Assembly (NCBI GenBank): GCA_024227155.1
Contig: JAAELB010001113.1
Span: 22,759 to 86,758 of the forward strand
Reading direction: 5' to 3'
From: Desulfobulbaceae bacterium
GTDB lineage: Bacteria; Desulfobacterota; Desulfobulbia; Desulfobulbales; Desulfocapsaceae
DNA length: 64,000 nt
Of this stretch, positions 57,421 through 64,000 are shown piece by piece. Under the pieces are notes generated by a model, which saw nothing but the letters and a program-made list of their open reading frames with translations, made no database searches and was not told the origin of the DNA. Each line of letters begins with the position of its first letter. Positions within the stretch are counted from its first letter, which is position 1. Both the position numbers and the translations under genes were made by a program.

Positions 57421-58653
57421 CTATTTCATTAAATAGGCATAGTCTGCTTCATTGAAATTCTGCCTGGCTTTAAGCTCGTCGCAGGCCGCTTCAATATTTT
57501 CAGCCAGGATTGGCACCGCCTTTTCAAGAATTGCGAGATACATATCTGAATCCTGTGCCGTGAATGCAGGAATTTTCCAGATGCGGATTGCAGGTTCGGA
57601 GATCGCCATTGACAGGACGGCAGCAGTTCCCGGCATGAGCCCGCCGCCGCCAACCTGATTATAAAGTTTTGAGGACATGAAGGATATTCCGCCGGCGTTT
57701 TCGCTGACCAGCAGCGCAAGTTCTCCAACTATTTGAACCTTCTTTCTGGCAGTTTCCGCTTTTGCCAGGGCGTTACCTAGATCAGCAATTTTATTTCCGA
57801 GTTCACGGGTTGCTGCTGCAATTTCACCGGTTCCCCGTGTGTATGCCGTGTCCGATTTGATGAAGTTGAGATTTGCCTCTGTTGCACCATGGACGAGTGC
57901 GTCGTACACGATTCTGTTGTCAGCATCCCGGTTGATCCTGATCCAGAATGCATTTTCGTCCCTTCCTTCACAGATAGCTGGTACGTAGGCCTTGCTCTCG
58001 AGGATAATTGTTGGCAACCGATCAAGGCCGATCTTTTTCATCAACTCACCTTTATCGCCAAGCATAATATTACCTTCAAGATCCTCATCCGGACCAAGAC
58101 CTCCCTCGTTGGCGTTGAGAATTGCCATGGCCGAAACGGGTACGCCGTCTATCTCTATGACGGCCCCGATGCATTTGCCCACCTTACCGTCCATATTTTC
58201 GGAACAGATGTGAACAGAATCCCGGTACCGTTTTTCAAATGTGTCGATTACGGCGAGGCAGGTGGCTGTTTGCAGCGCTACTGGTAACTCCAGGCAGCCC
58301 TGTCCGTAGATTCTGCCGAATGCGGCGAAAGCGGCACTCTGGCTATAGACTGCATCCAGGCCGATCACCAGACGGGCAAGGGTCGCCTCGTACGGTGTGA
58401 TTCCTCTTCTTGCCCTAGCTGTTCCTGTCCCTCCGTCCTGTGTTTTTACAGTAACTGTACCTGTCTCAATGTCAGCTTCGACAGAAGATATTGTGGTACA
58501 GACAGGAAATGCGCGACGGAGGAGGCAGGCCACCACAGCAAAACCTGCAGTGTCATCCTGGACGAAACCGGAGTGGCTATGTACGTGGCCGGCACCTGCA
58601 TGCCCGGTAATTCCAAGTATCCCCTGAGATTCGGTGCTTCTGGTAACATTCAT
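57421..58653 (-). CDS. Unknown conserved-looking protein with His-rich N-terminal loop
   Basis: 410 residues; I do not recognise the family. The N terminus has GITGHAGAGHVHSHSGFVQD, with four histidines (H18, H23, H25, H27) and then acids, which looks like a metal or phosphate site. The middle contains CIGAVIEIDGVPVSAMAILN and NEGGLGPDEDLEGNIMLGDK; the C terminus is Ala-rich and helical. No signal peptide, no membrane helix. AAGGAGTGAATT precedes the ATG. It lies between dctM and the GntR gene, so it is probably an enzyme for the transported compound. Confidence 0.75.
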   Translation of the reverse strand: MNVTRSTESQGILGITGHAGAGHVHSHSGFVQDDTAGFAVVACLLRRAFPVCTTISSVEADIETGTVTVKTQDGGTGTARARRGITPYEATLARLVIGLDAVYSQSAAFAAFGRIYGQGCLELPVALQTATCLAVIDTFEKRYRDSVHICSENMDGKVGKCIGAVIEIDGVPVSAMAILNANEGGLGPDEDLEGNIMLGDKGELMKKIGLDRLPTIILESKAYVPAICEGRDENAFWIRINRDADNRIVYDALVHGATEANLNFIKSDTAYTRGTGEIAAATRELGNKIADLGNALAKAETARKKVQIVGELALLVSENAGGISFMSSKLYNQVGGGGLMPGTAAVLSMAISEPAIRIWKIPAFTAQDSDMYLAILEKAVPILAENIEAACDELKARQNFNEADYAYLMK

Positions 58654-58720
58654 AATTCACTCCTTGTTGTAGGTACTGACTCCGTCTCTGTTAATGTCTG
58701 CAGGGGGCAGTTAATGTCCC

Positions 58721-58816
58721 TTAGTACCTTAGAAATTCATTTCTTGTTTTTTTGAATGAATTTCGTGAAGGTACTAATCCAGTGGTTCTAAAAAAGTTTC
58801 CGACTCGTCGGGTTAG
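58721..58816 (-). mobile_element. CTAA-family mini-element, copy E (minimal)
   Basis: On the - strand: CTAA (58816-58813), CCCGACGAGTCGGAAACTTT (hairpin CCGAC-GA-GTCGG then T run), ACCACTGGATTAGTACCTT, a long stem GAAATTCATT/AATGAATTTC, then AAGGTACTAA ending at 58721. Only 88 bases lie between the CTAA copies. The end pairing is AGTACCTT/AAGGTACT, against AGTGCCTT/AAGGCACT in A, B and D: a compensatory change. Lies ten bases after the dctM stop, inside the operon. Confidence 0.8.
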
Positions 58817-58826
58817 TTTGTATACC

Positions 58827-60107
58827 TTACAGCCCTGGCAACCACAGCGCAATTTGCGGAATGAATGTAAGGGCCAGGAGTGCCAGGATCATAGTCATAA
58901 GAAATGGCATAACTGCGATGCTGAGTTTTTCAATTGAGAGGTTAGCAATACTGCAGCCAACGAATAGGTTCACTCCAACCGGTGGTGTTAAAAATCCCAT
59001 GGATGAGCAGACAATCATGACAATACCGAAGTGAATGGGATCAACTCCAAGTACCTTGACCACGGGCAAAAGCAGTGGGGTCAGGATTAGAATGTTTGCC
59101 AGGGCATCCATGAAAGTTCCCATGACAAGCAGGAATATGAGAATAATCGGCAACAGCACATATTTGTTGTCGGAAATACTGACCAGAATCTCCACAAGCA
59201 TGTTTGGCAGATTGTAAAAGAGCAGAATTTGTCCAAGGGCGGTTGCGGTAGCAACAACAAGGAAAATAGATGAGGTGGTCAAGGCTGTACCTCTAAACAC
59301 ATCAATAACTTTCTGCCAATTCAAGGTACGAAGTACCAGTCCTTCAACAATAAGGGAGTAGACCACCGCAATAACACCCGCCTCTGTCGGGGTGGTCAGT
59401 CCGCCGTATATTCCGCCAAGCACGATAATAGGAACCATGAGTGCCGGCAGGGCCGCGAGAAATGAGGATGCTACTTCTTTGGCTGAGGCTCTATTACCTG
59501 TTCCTGTAAAGCCATAGCGTTTTGAAAGGATGTAGCTGCATATCATAAGACATAGGCCAATAAAAAGGCCCGGTATAATACCTGCAATGAACAGGTCGCC
59601 TACAGATACTCCGGCGGTGGTCCCGTAAATGATGAGAGGGACGCTCGGTGGAATTATAACCCCAAGACAACCGGCAGCTGTGTTTACTGCTGTCGCAAAA
59701 GATTTGGAATACTTTTCCTTTTCCATCGCCGGAATCATGATACCACCAACTGCGGCAACCGTCGCAGGTGCTGAACCGGAAAGGGAACCATAGAATAAAC
59801 TGGTCAGGACTGAAATGTGTGCCATACCACCAGTTAAATGTCCAACCAGCGCCCGGGACACTGAGAGCAGTCTCTGGGCCATACTGCCTTTTTGCATAAT
59901 CTCTCCAGCCATAATGAAAAATGGAACAGCCATGAGAGGAAACACATCAAGGGATGTGATCATCTTTTGAATCAAAAACTCATATGGCAGCATGTCGCTA
60001 AATGTCATGCCAACCACGACACTCATCCCGATAGACACACCTATAGGGACGCTGAGTAGCAGAAAGGTTGCCAGGGAAACAAAGGTGAGAATAATAGCTA
60101 AATCCAT
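58827..60107 (-). CDS. dctM: TRAP transporter large permease DctM
   Basis: 426 residues, about twelve membrane helices. Family signature blocks PFFIMAGEIMQKGSMAQRLL, GSAPATVAAVGGIMIPAMEK, GCLGVIIPPSVPLIIYGTTA and GFLTPPVGVNLFVGC. The ATG at 60107 follows GGAG at a good distance; a TTG two codons earlier is too close to that site. Downstream of dctQ. Confidence 0.95.
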   Translation of the reverse strand: MDLAIILTFVSLATFLLLSVPIGVSIGMSVVVGMTFSDMLPYEFLIQKMITSLDVFPLMAVPFFIMAGEIMQKGSMAQRLLSVSRALVGHLTGGMAHISVLTSLFYGSLSGSAPATVAAVGGIMIPAMEKEKYSKSFATAVNTAAGCLGVIIPPSVPLIIYGTTAGVSVGDLFIAGIIPGLFIGLCLMICSYILSKRYGFTGTGNRASAKEVASSFLAALPALMVPIIVLGGIYGGLTTPTEAGVIAVVYSLIVEGLVLRTLNWQKVIDVFRGTALTTSSIFLVVATATALGQILLFYNLPNMLVEILVSISDNKYVLLPIILIFLLVMGTFMDALANILILTPLLLPVVKVLGVDPIHFGIVMIVCSSMGFLTPPVGVNLFVGCSIANLSIEKLSIAVMPFLMTMILALLALTFIPQIALWLPGL

Positions 60108-60120
60108 CGTCAAATACTCC

Positions 60121-60636
60121 TTAATTAATCTCTATTTCAGCAGGATTTATTTTCCCTGTAATTAACCACCACAGCCTTTCCAGCGTTCTGATGCCCATAA
60201 AACCCAGACCCACCGGCATGCAGAGGTAGACCCAGTATGCACTGATTTCAAGGGCAGGCGTTTTCTGGCCTGTACCAGCAAGGAAGATGACGAATTTGAT
60301 ACCAAGGACGGTGGAAAATAGACAGAATATCACAGTGATGAACGAGGCGAGAATGGTTACAGGACGTGCGAATTTCCCTTTAAACATCGTGCGTATGATT
60401 GTTACTTCGAGATGTCTGTCCATTTGTGTTGCGTAACTGCATCCCACGTAAACTGCCCAGATAAATAGATAACGCGCTAGTTCCTCTGACCAGTCGAGGG
60501 AGCTTTGAAGAACATATCTATTAAAAACCTGAACCGCTGTGATGCCTGCCATCATAACCAGCGATACTGATGCAATGACCATCTCTACGCTTGGAATCAT
60601 TGATTTTGGCGTACTCTTCATTGTAATGCGCTCCAT
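60121..60636 (-). CDS. dctQ: TRAP transporter small permease DctQ
   Basis: 171 residues, four membrane helices; RYLFIWAVYVGCSYATQMDR is the typical DctQ block. A second possible start five codons in (60621) has a better-spaced GGAG. Lies between dctP and dctM, spaced by 13 bases from dctM. Confidence 0.9.
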   Translation of the reverse strand: MERITMKSTPKSMIPSVEMVIASVSLVMMAGITAVQVFNRYVLQSSLDWSEELARYLFIWAVYVGCSYATQMDRHLEVTIIRTMFKGKFARPVTILASFITVIFCLFSTVLGIKFVIFLAGTGQKTPALEISAYWVYLCMPVGLGFMGIRTLERLWWLITGKINPAEIEIN

Positions 60637-60685
60637 TGTCTCGTTATACCGGGCGGAGACATACCGCCCGGTATGTTGTGCCTAA

Positions 60686-61681
60686 TTATTTACCTGCAAT
60701 AGTAGCCTTTGCTTTTTCGATTAGGTCTTTGCCAATACGGTTTTCAAACTGGGTGTAGACGCCTGCGGTTGCCTCTGCCCAACGCTTGCGTTCTTCAGGA
60801 GAAAGAACGGTAACGGTAACACCTTTACTCTCGAGTTTTTCCAAGATCTCTTTTTCACCATCGCGGATGAGTTTACGCTCATAAAGCTTAACCTCATCGA
60901 AGGTTGTAACCACGAGTTCTCTCTGCTCAGGTGTCAGGCTATCAAGGAATCGCTTGGATGCCATAACCAGATGTGGGCTAAAAAGACTATTCACTATGGT
61001 CACGTGGTTGGTGACTTCCGGGAAGTTGTTATGCCATGCCAAATTGAGATCAATATCGATACCGTCAACAGTCTTCTGTTGCATTGCGGTATATACTTCA
61101 CCCCAGGATACTGGAGTTGGGTTGATACCTAAGCCCTTGAGTGTTGCGATGTGAGCTTTTGAAGGTGTTGACCGGATTTTCAAGCCCTTGGCATCCTCAA
61201 GGGTAACAACCGCATGGTCGTTATTCCAGAGATTACGGAAACCAATTTCAATGTAACCGAGTCCGACAATACCACTTTGGGTCAGAGCTTTGGTCGCATT
61301 CATACCAATTGGACCATCGGTAATGAGATCGGTTGATGGATAGTCTGGAAAAAGAAACGGTAGATCGAAGATGAGGAATTCATCAGAGAAAGGAGAAAGA
61401 TTCGGAGTTGAAGCGGAACCCATCTGGAGCATATTGAGCTGCAGACCCTGAACTACGCTGTCAAAGTTGCCGAATTTAGAACTATCAAAAATGTCGACGC
61501 GAAAAGCACCGTTGCTTCGTTCCTCGATCAGTTCCTTGAATTTGATAAATGCCTGTCCCATTGGATGCTGAGGCACGTTTGGGTGGGCGAGCTTGATGAC
61601 AATCGGTCCTGCAAAGGCAGAAGACACACCGACTGACAAGGTGAGAACCAACGCTAATATAACAATCTTAAAGTTTTTCAT
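60686..61681 (-). CDS. dctP: TRAP transporter substrate-binding protein DctP
   Basis: 331 residues, signal peptide 1-24 (LALVLTLSVGVSSAFA). Binding-protein blocks KLAHPNVPQHPMGQAFIKFK, GLKIRSTPSKAHIATLKGLG (with the conserved carboxylate-binding arginine) and TPVSWGEVYTAMQQKTVDGI. Captures an organic acid, amino acid or sulfonate in the periplasm. AGGAGGAGTGA precedes the ATG. First gene of the TRAP set. Confidence 0.93.
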   Translation of the reverse strand: MKNFKIVILALVLTLSVGVSSAFAGPIVIKLAHPNVPQHPMGQAFIKFKELIEERSNGAFRVDIFDSSKFGNFDSVVQGLQLNMLQMGSASTPNLSPFSDEFLIFDLPFLFPDYPSTDLITDGPIGMNATKALTQSGIVGLGYIEIGFRNLWNNDHAVVTLEDAKGLKIRSTPSKAHIATLKGLGINPTPVSWGEVYTAMQQKTVDGIDIDLNLAWHNNFPEVTNHVTIVNSLFSPHLVMASKRFLDSLTPEQRELVVTTFDEVKLYERKLIRDGEKEILEKLESKGVTVTVLSPEERKRWAEATAGVYTQFENRIGKDLIEKAKATIAGK

Positions 61682-61737
61682 TCACTCCTCCTAAAGGGTT
61701 AAAGTGATCTTCAGGAAACCAAAGTTCCTGTCAGACC

Positions 61738-61773
61738 TGTGTATATTACACTATACACATATCATTAATGATA
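61738..61773. promoter_or_regulatory. Paired palindromes upstream of dctP (probable GntR operators)
   Basis: TGTGTATA-TTACAC-TATACACA (61738-61759) is a perfect eight-base inverted repeat, followed at once by the perfect 14-base palindrome TATCATTAATGATA (61760-61773). The pair lies between the PLP-lyase stop and the dctP start, where a regulator site is expected. The first resembles sites bound by GntR regulators. Confidence 0.55.
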
Positions 61774-61816
61774 CAGTGTTACCTGTAGAGGGCTATAGAT
61801 AACACTGTACCGCGGT

Positions 61817-62815
61817 TTACTTAAAAGTATCAAGGTATGCATAGAGAGCAGGAGATCCGCCAGTATGCAAGAACAGCACGTTAGAGCCTTCAGCAAAATG
61901 GTCTTTTCTCACAAGGTCAACCATCCCCGCCATTGCTTTACCGGAATAGACGGGATCAAGCAGTATGGCTTCCGTTTGAGCGAGCAGCTTCACTGCTTCA
62001 ATCATGCTGTCTGTGGGAATAGAATATCCAGGCCCAACGTATTCATCGAAACAGGTTATCTGGTCCGCTGGGATCTCTTCCCGCATGCCGACACGTGTTG
62101 CGGTCTCAACAGCGAGTTTGTGAACGATTTCTTCCTGTAACTCTTTTTTTCTACTAACGTTAATGCCTGAAACTGGGATACCTGCATTGGTACCGTACAT
62201 GCCGACTGCTATACCTGCGTGGGTTCCTGCGCTACCGCTTGGAACAACCATGTGGTCAATATTGAGACCTGAATCAAACAACTGCTGTTGGATTTCCTGG
62301 GCACAAGCGACATATCCGGTAGCACCGATAGCATTAGAGGCACCGCCAGGGATGATATATGGTTTTTTTCCCTGCTTCTTGAGTTCCTCAGCGAGTTTTT
62401 CCATCTCTCCCATCATGTCTGAACCCCCGGGTACAACCTTGGTACTTTTGACACCCAGAAGATTAAAGAGAAAGTTGTTACCGGAACCATCTTGTTTGTA
62501 GCTGCCTGGAACACGCTCCTCGAGTATGAGGTGACAGTCAAGGCCTTCTTTGACAGCCCATGACAGGGTCAAACGGGCATGGTTTGACTGTACTGCACCA
62601 CAGGTGATAATCGTGTCGGCGCCTTTTTCCATGCCATCGGCAATGCAGAAGTCGAGCTTTCTTGTCTTGTTGCCACCAGAACATCCTGGGAGCAGATCAT
62701 CACGTTTGATGAATATATTTACCTTGCCCCCGAGGGCAGCTGAAAATGCTGGGAGAGCTTCGATGGGGGTAGCATCCTGTACATAATTTCTTCTTGGGAA
62801 TTGGCTCAGGTTCAT
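61817..62815 (-). CDS. PLP-dependent D-cysteine desulfhydrase / L-cysteate sulfo-lyase family enzyme
   Basis: 332 residues, fold-type II PLP family with ACC deaminase. PLP lysine K50 in CSGGNKTRKLDF, substrate loop VQSNHAR (about 76-82), GSAGTHAG and the C-terminal FLHTGGSPALYAY. GGNKTRKL, DCHLILEER and DLVRKDHFAEG resemble the cysteate sulfo-lyase CuyA more than E. coli D-cysteine desulfhydrase (GGNKLRKL). Position next to a TRAP importer and GntR regulator suits uptake and cleavage of a sulfonated or D-amino acid. I used ATG 62815, where family similarity starts (MNLSQFPRRNYV); the frame extends 21 codons upstream. Confidence 0.85.
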   Translation of the reverse strand: MNLSQFPRRNYVQDATPIEALPAFSAALGGKVNIFIKRDDLLPGCSGGNKTRKLDFCIADGMEKGADTIITCGAVQSNHARLTLSWAVKEGLDCHLILEERVPGSYKQDGSGNNFLFNLLGVKSTKVVPGGSDMMGEMEKLAEELKKQGKKPYIIPGGASNAIGATGYVACAQEIQQQLFDSGLNIDHMVVPSGSAGTHAGIAVGMYGTNAGIPVSGINVSRKKELQEEIVHKLAVETATRVGMREEIPADQITCFDEYVGPGYSIPTDSMIEAVKLLAQTEAILLDPVYSGKAMAGMVDLVRKDHFAEGSNVLFLHTGGSPALYAYLDTFK

Positions 62816-63070
62816 TGTGTGTCCTATGGGGGTAATAGTTATTTGATGATTACACTTTTTTCGCTCAGTAGATATCAAGTAGTTGTTGCGTGTTCGCTAT
62901 CGCATTGTAAAAACGTCTTTACTGTCTGTTTGAAATGACGAATGTCGACATTTTTCTTGTTATGCCAGAACGACGCAGTAATGTCAAATGAAAAAAAGTA
63001 ACGGAATTGGGTTTGATGAAAATCTGTTGTCTTTTAGGATAGATGGAAACGTAAATATTTTTAGGCGCAA
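62816..63070. other. Non-coding stretch upstream of the PLP-lyase gene
   Basis: About 255 bases that must hold the promoter for the lyase/TRAP operon. I see no clear operator, promoter or gene. Confidence 0.4.
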
Positions 63071-63219
63071 TCTGGGAGGCTGTCCGAGAATACACTTTCA
63101 CCACATATCGTCGTTATGTCGTAAAAATAATGCTCGCAATATTAACTATATGGCTGTGCTTATTTTCCCGGCATGCCTAGATTTGCGGCGAAATTTCTAT
63201 TCTCGGACAACCTCCTAGA
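63071..63219. mobile_element. MITE-like element with 22-base terminal inverted repeats
   Basis: Ends TCTGGGAGGCTGTCCGAGAA(TA) and (TA)TTCTCGGACAACCTCCTAGA are complementary at 20 of 22 positions over a total of 149 bases. The inside is AT-rich and too short for a transposase. Ends of the GAGGCTGTCC type occur in several IS families, so a parent IS elsewhere in the genome is expected. No clear target duplication is visible. Confidence 0.72.
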
Positions 63220-63859
63220 ACTAATATCCTGATGGATATTCTTTTCTTGCCCAGGACAAATAGACTCCGTAGGGATTGATTAGATGTGTTTAAGTGTACG
63301 ATAATATACGAAAAATGTGGCTAATGTTGTATGCCGGCAGGCAGGGGCGGCTGAAGTTGACTTGTATCTGTTCGTGGGTCTTTTAGCATTAACAAAAATC
63401 TAATCGAAGTTTTCAAATAGCTGGTTCTAGTAAAACATCTGAACGATAGAGAGTATGTGATGGGAAAATTTGACAACTTCTAACTGCATTGTTAATGTCG
63501 ACAGTTTCAGATAAGCCAAGACCAATTAAAACTTGTACGGGTCTTAAAAGATTTTCGGGTTTTTTCCTTGTTCAGAGCATTGTACATGGCGATGCGTTGA
63601 TTTTTGTTGGCAAAGAGACAAAGCCTGAGTTAGCCTTTCCCATAAAAGAGACATTGTTTGGTCATTGTGGTTATCAATTGCCGATGAAATTGAACAAGCG
63701 AAACTGGCCGAGACAGAAAAAAAGGGCGGATGAGGTCAGCATTAACCACAATCTCTATGCTATTAATCCAGTCATACCACAGTTTTTTTTAATAACAGTG
63801 GTTGGACTCTTATTTCTGGAAATACAGGAGGATGAGGGGCAGCAGAACACCTATCACTG
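63220..63859. other. Unassigned stretch at the end of the window
   Basis: About 640 bases. A 140-codon frame (63489-63911, +) runs through most of it but has no ribosome-binding site and no family I recognise, and it ends inside an inverted repeat. I regard the region as non-coding or as debris. Confidence 0.4.
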
Positions 63860-63969
63860 CGTAACCGTTCACCAGCACCCCATTTTCGTCCGATCAGGCC
63901 TCCTGGCATAGCCAACTATAGCCAGGAGACCAGCTTGAACGAACCTGGAGCACTGGACGAACGGTTACG
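63860..63969. repeat. Inverted repeat at window edge (possible IS end)
   Basis: CGTAACCGTTC at 63860-63870 is exactly complementary to GAACGGTTACG at 63959-63969, followed inward by CCAG/CTGG; a second stem CTCCTGGC/GCCAGGAG lies inside. Ends of the GTAACCGTTCACC type can belong to large IS elements such as the IS66 family, but the window stops before any transposase could be seen. Confidence 0.5.
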
Positions 63970-64000
63970 GACTCTGGTTATGCAGTCTTTTGAAGGGGGC

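Noticed and set aside
63489-63911. 140-codon frame near the window end
   Set aside because: No ribosome-binding site, no recognisable domain, and it runs into an inverted repeat; kept only as an unassigned stretch.
1-64000. CRISPR arrays, rRNA or tRNA genes
   Set aside because: No regularly spaced repeats and no rRNA or tRNA sequence was recognised on reading the window; a tRNA scan would be needed to be certain.

Overview
The window looks like the chromosome of a marine sulfate-reducing bacterium of the Desulfobacterota (Desulfobulbales/Desulfocapsaceae type). This is inferred from the order of the conserved genes, a C4-zinc form of ribosomal protein S4, a CxxCxxCC protein beside rplQ, non-pyrrolysine MttB methyltransferase genes, TRAP transport and a cysteate-lyase-like enzyme. 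No 16S rRNA is present, so the taxon is an inference.

Bases 1-20,900 are housekeeping, all on the + strand: the end of the spc/alpha ribosomal operon (secY, map, infA, rpmJ, rpsM, rpsK, rpsD, rpoA, rplQ), a YkgJ-type protein, then rpsB-tsf-pyrH-frr-uppS-cdsA-dxr-rseP-tsaB-ispG-proS and a RelA-type (p)ppGpp synthetase, an Smr-domain protein and a secreted FKBP isomerase. A bidirectional terminator closes this block. Opposite it lie lptG and crcB.

Bases 22,400-29,000 carry a sensory pair (secreted ethylbenzene-dehydrogenase-like domain protein plus hybrid histidine kinase), a DamX-like AAA+/SPOR fusion and a hypothetical protein. Bases 28,990-40,410 form a quaternary-amine module: an ornithine-cyclodeaminase-family protein, a deletion remnant of a pterin methyltransferase, a corrinoid protein and an MttB-family methyltransferase on the - strand; then an RpiR regulator, a complete OpuC/Osm-type betaine ABC transporter, an MmgE/PrpD protein and a nitrilase-family amidase on the + strand. 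Bases 40,400-45,000 are a graveyard: an integrase remnant, a 5'-truncated histidine kinase and a second hybrid kinase, the integrase and the second kinase each split by the same small mobile element. glnA and a TetR-controlled RND efflux operon follow. Bases 55,000-62,900 contain a single-domain response regulator, two deletion-scarred PLP-enzyme-type pseudogenes, and a GntR/unknown/TRAP/PLP-lyase operon whose best reading is uptake and desulfonation of a cysteate-like substrate. The last kilobase holds mobile-element debris.

The most notable observation is a family of five small intergenic or gene-interrupting elements (about 9.1, 26.3, 41.6-41.9, 44.5 and 58.7 kb). Four begin immediately 3' of CTAA and all five end in CTAA. 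The same four begin with a short hairpin of core CCGAC-loop-GTCGG type (imperfect in one); the copy at 9.1 kb has a different left hairpin. An AGTGCCTT/AAGGCACT pairing recurs near the ends and shows a compensatory change in one copy. Two copies sit inside genes, and removing the element together with one CTAA restores the reading frame. This looks like a non-autonomous, sequence-targeted element family, possibly mobilised by a single-strand (IS200/IS605-like) transposase that is not in the window.
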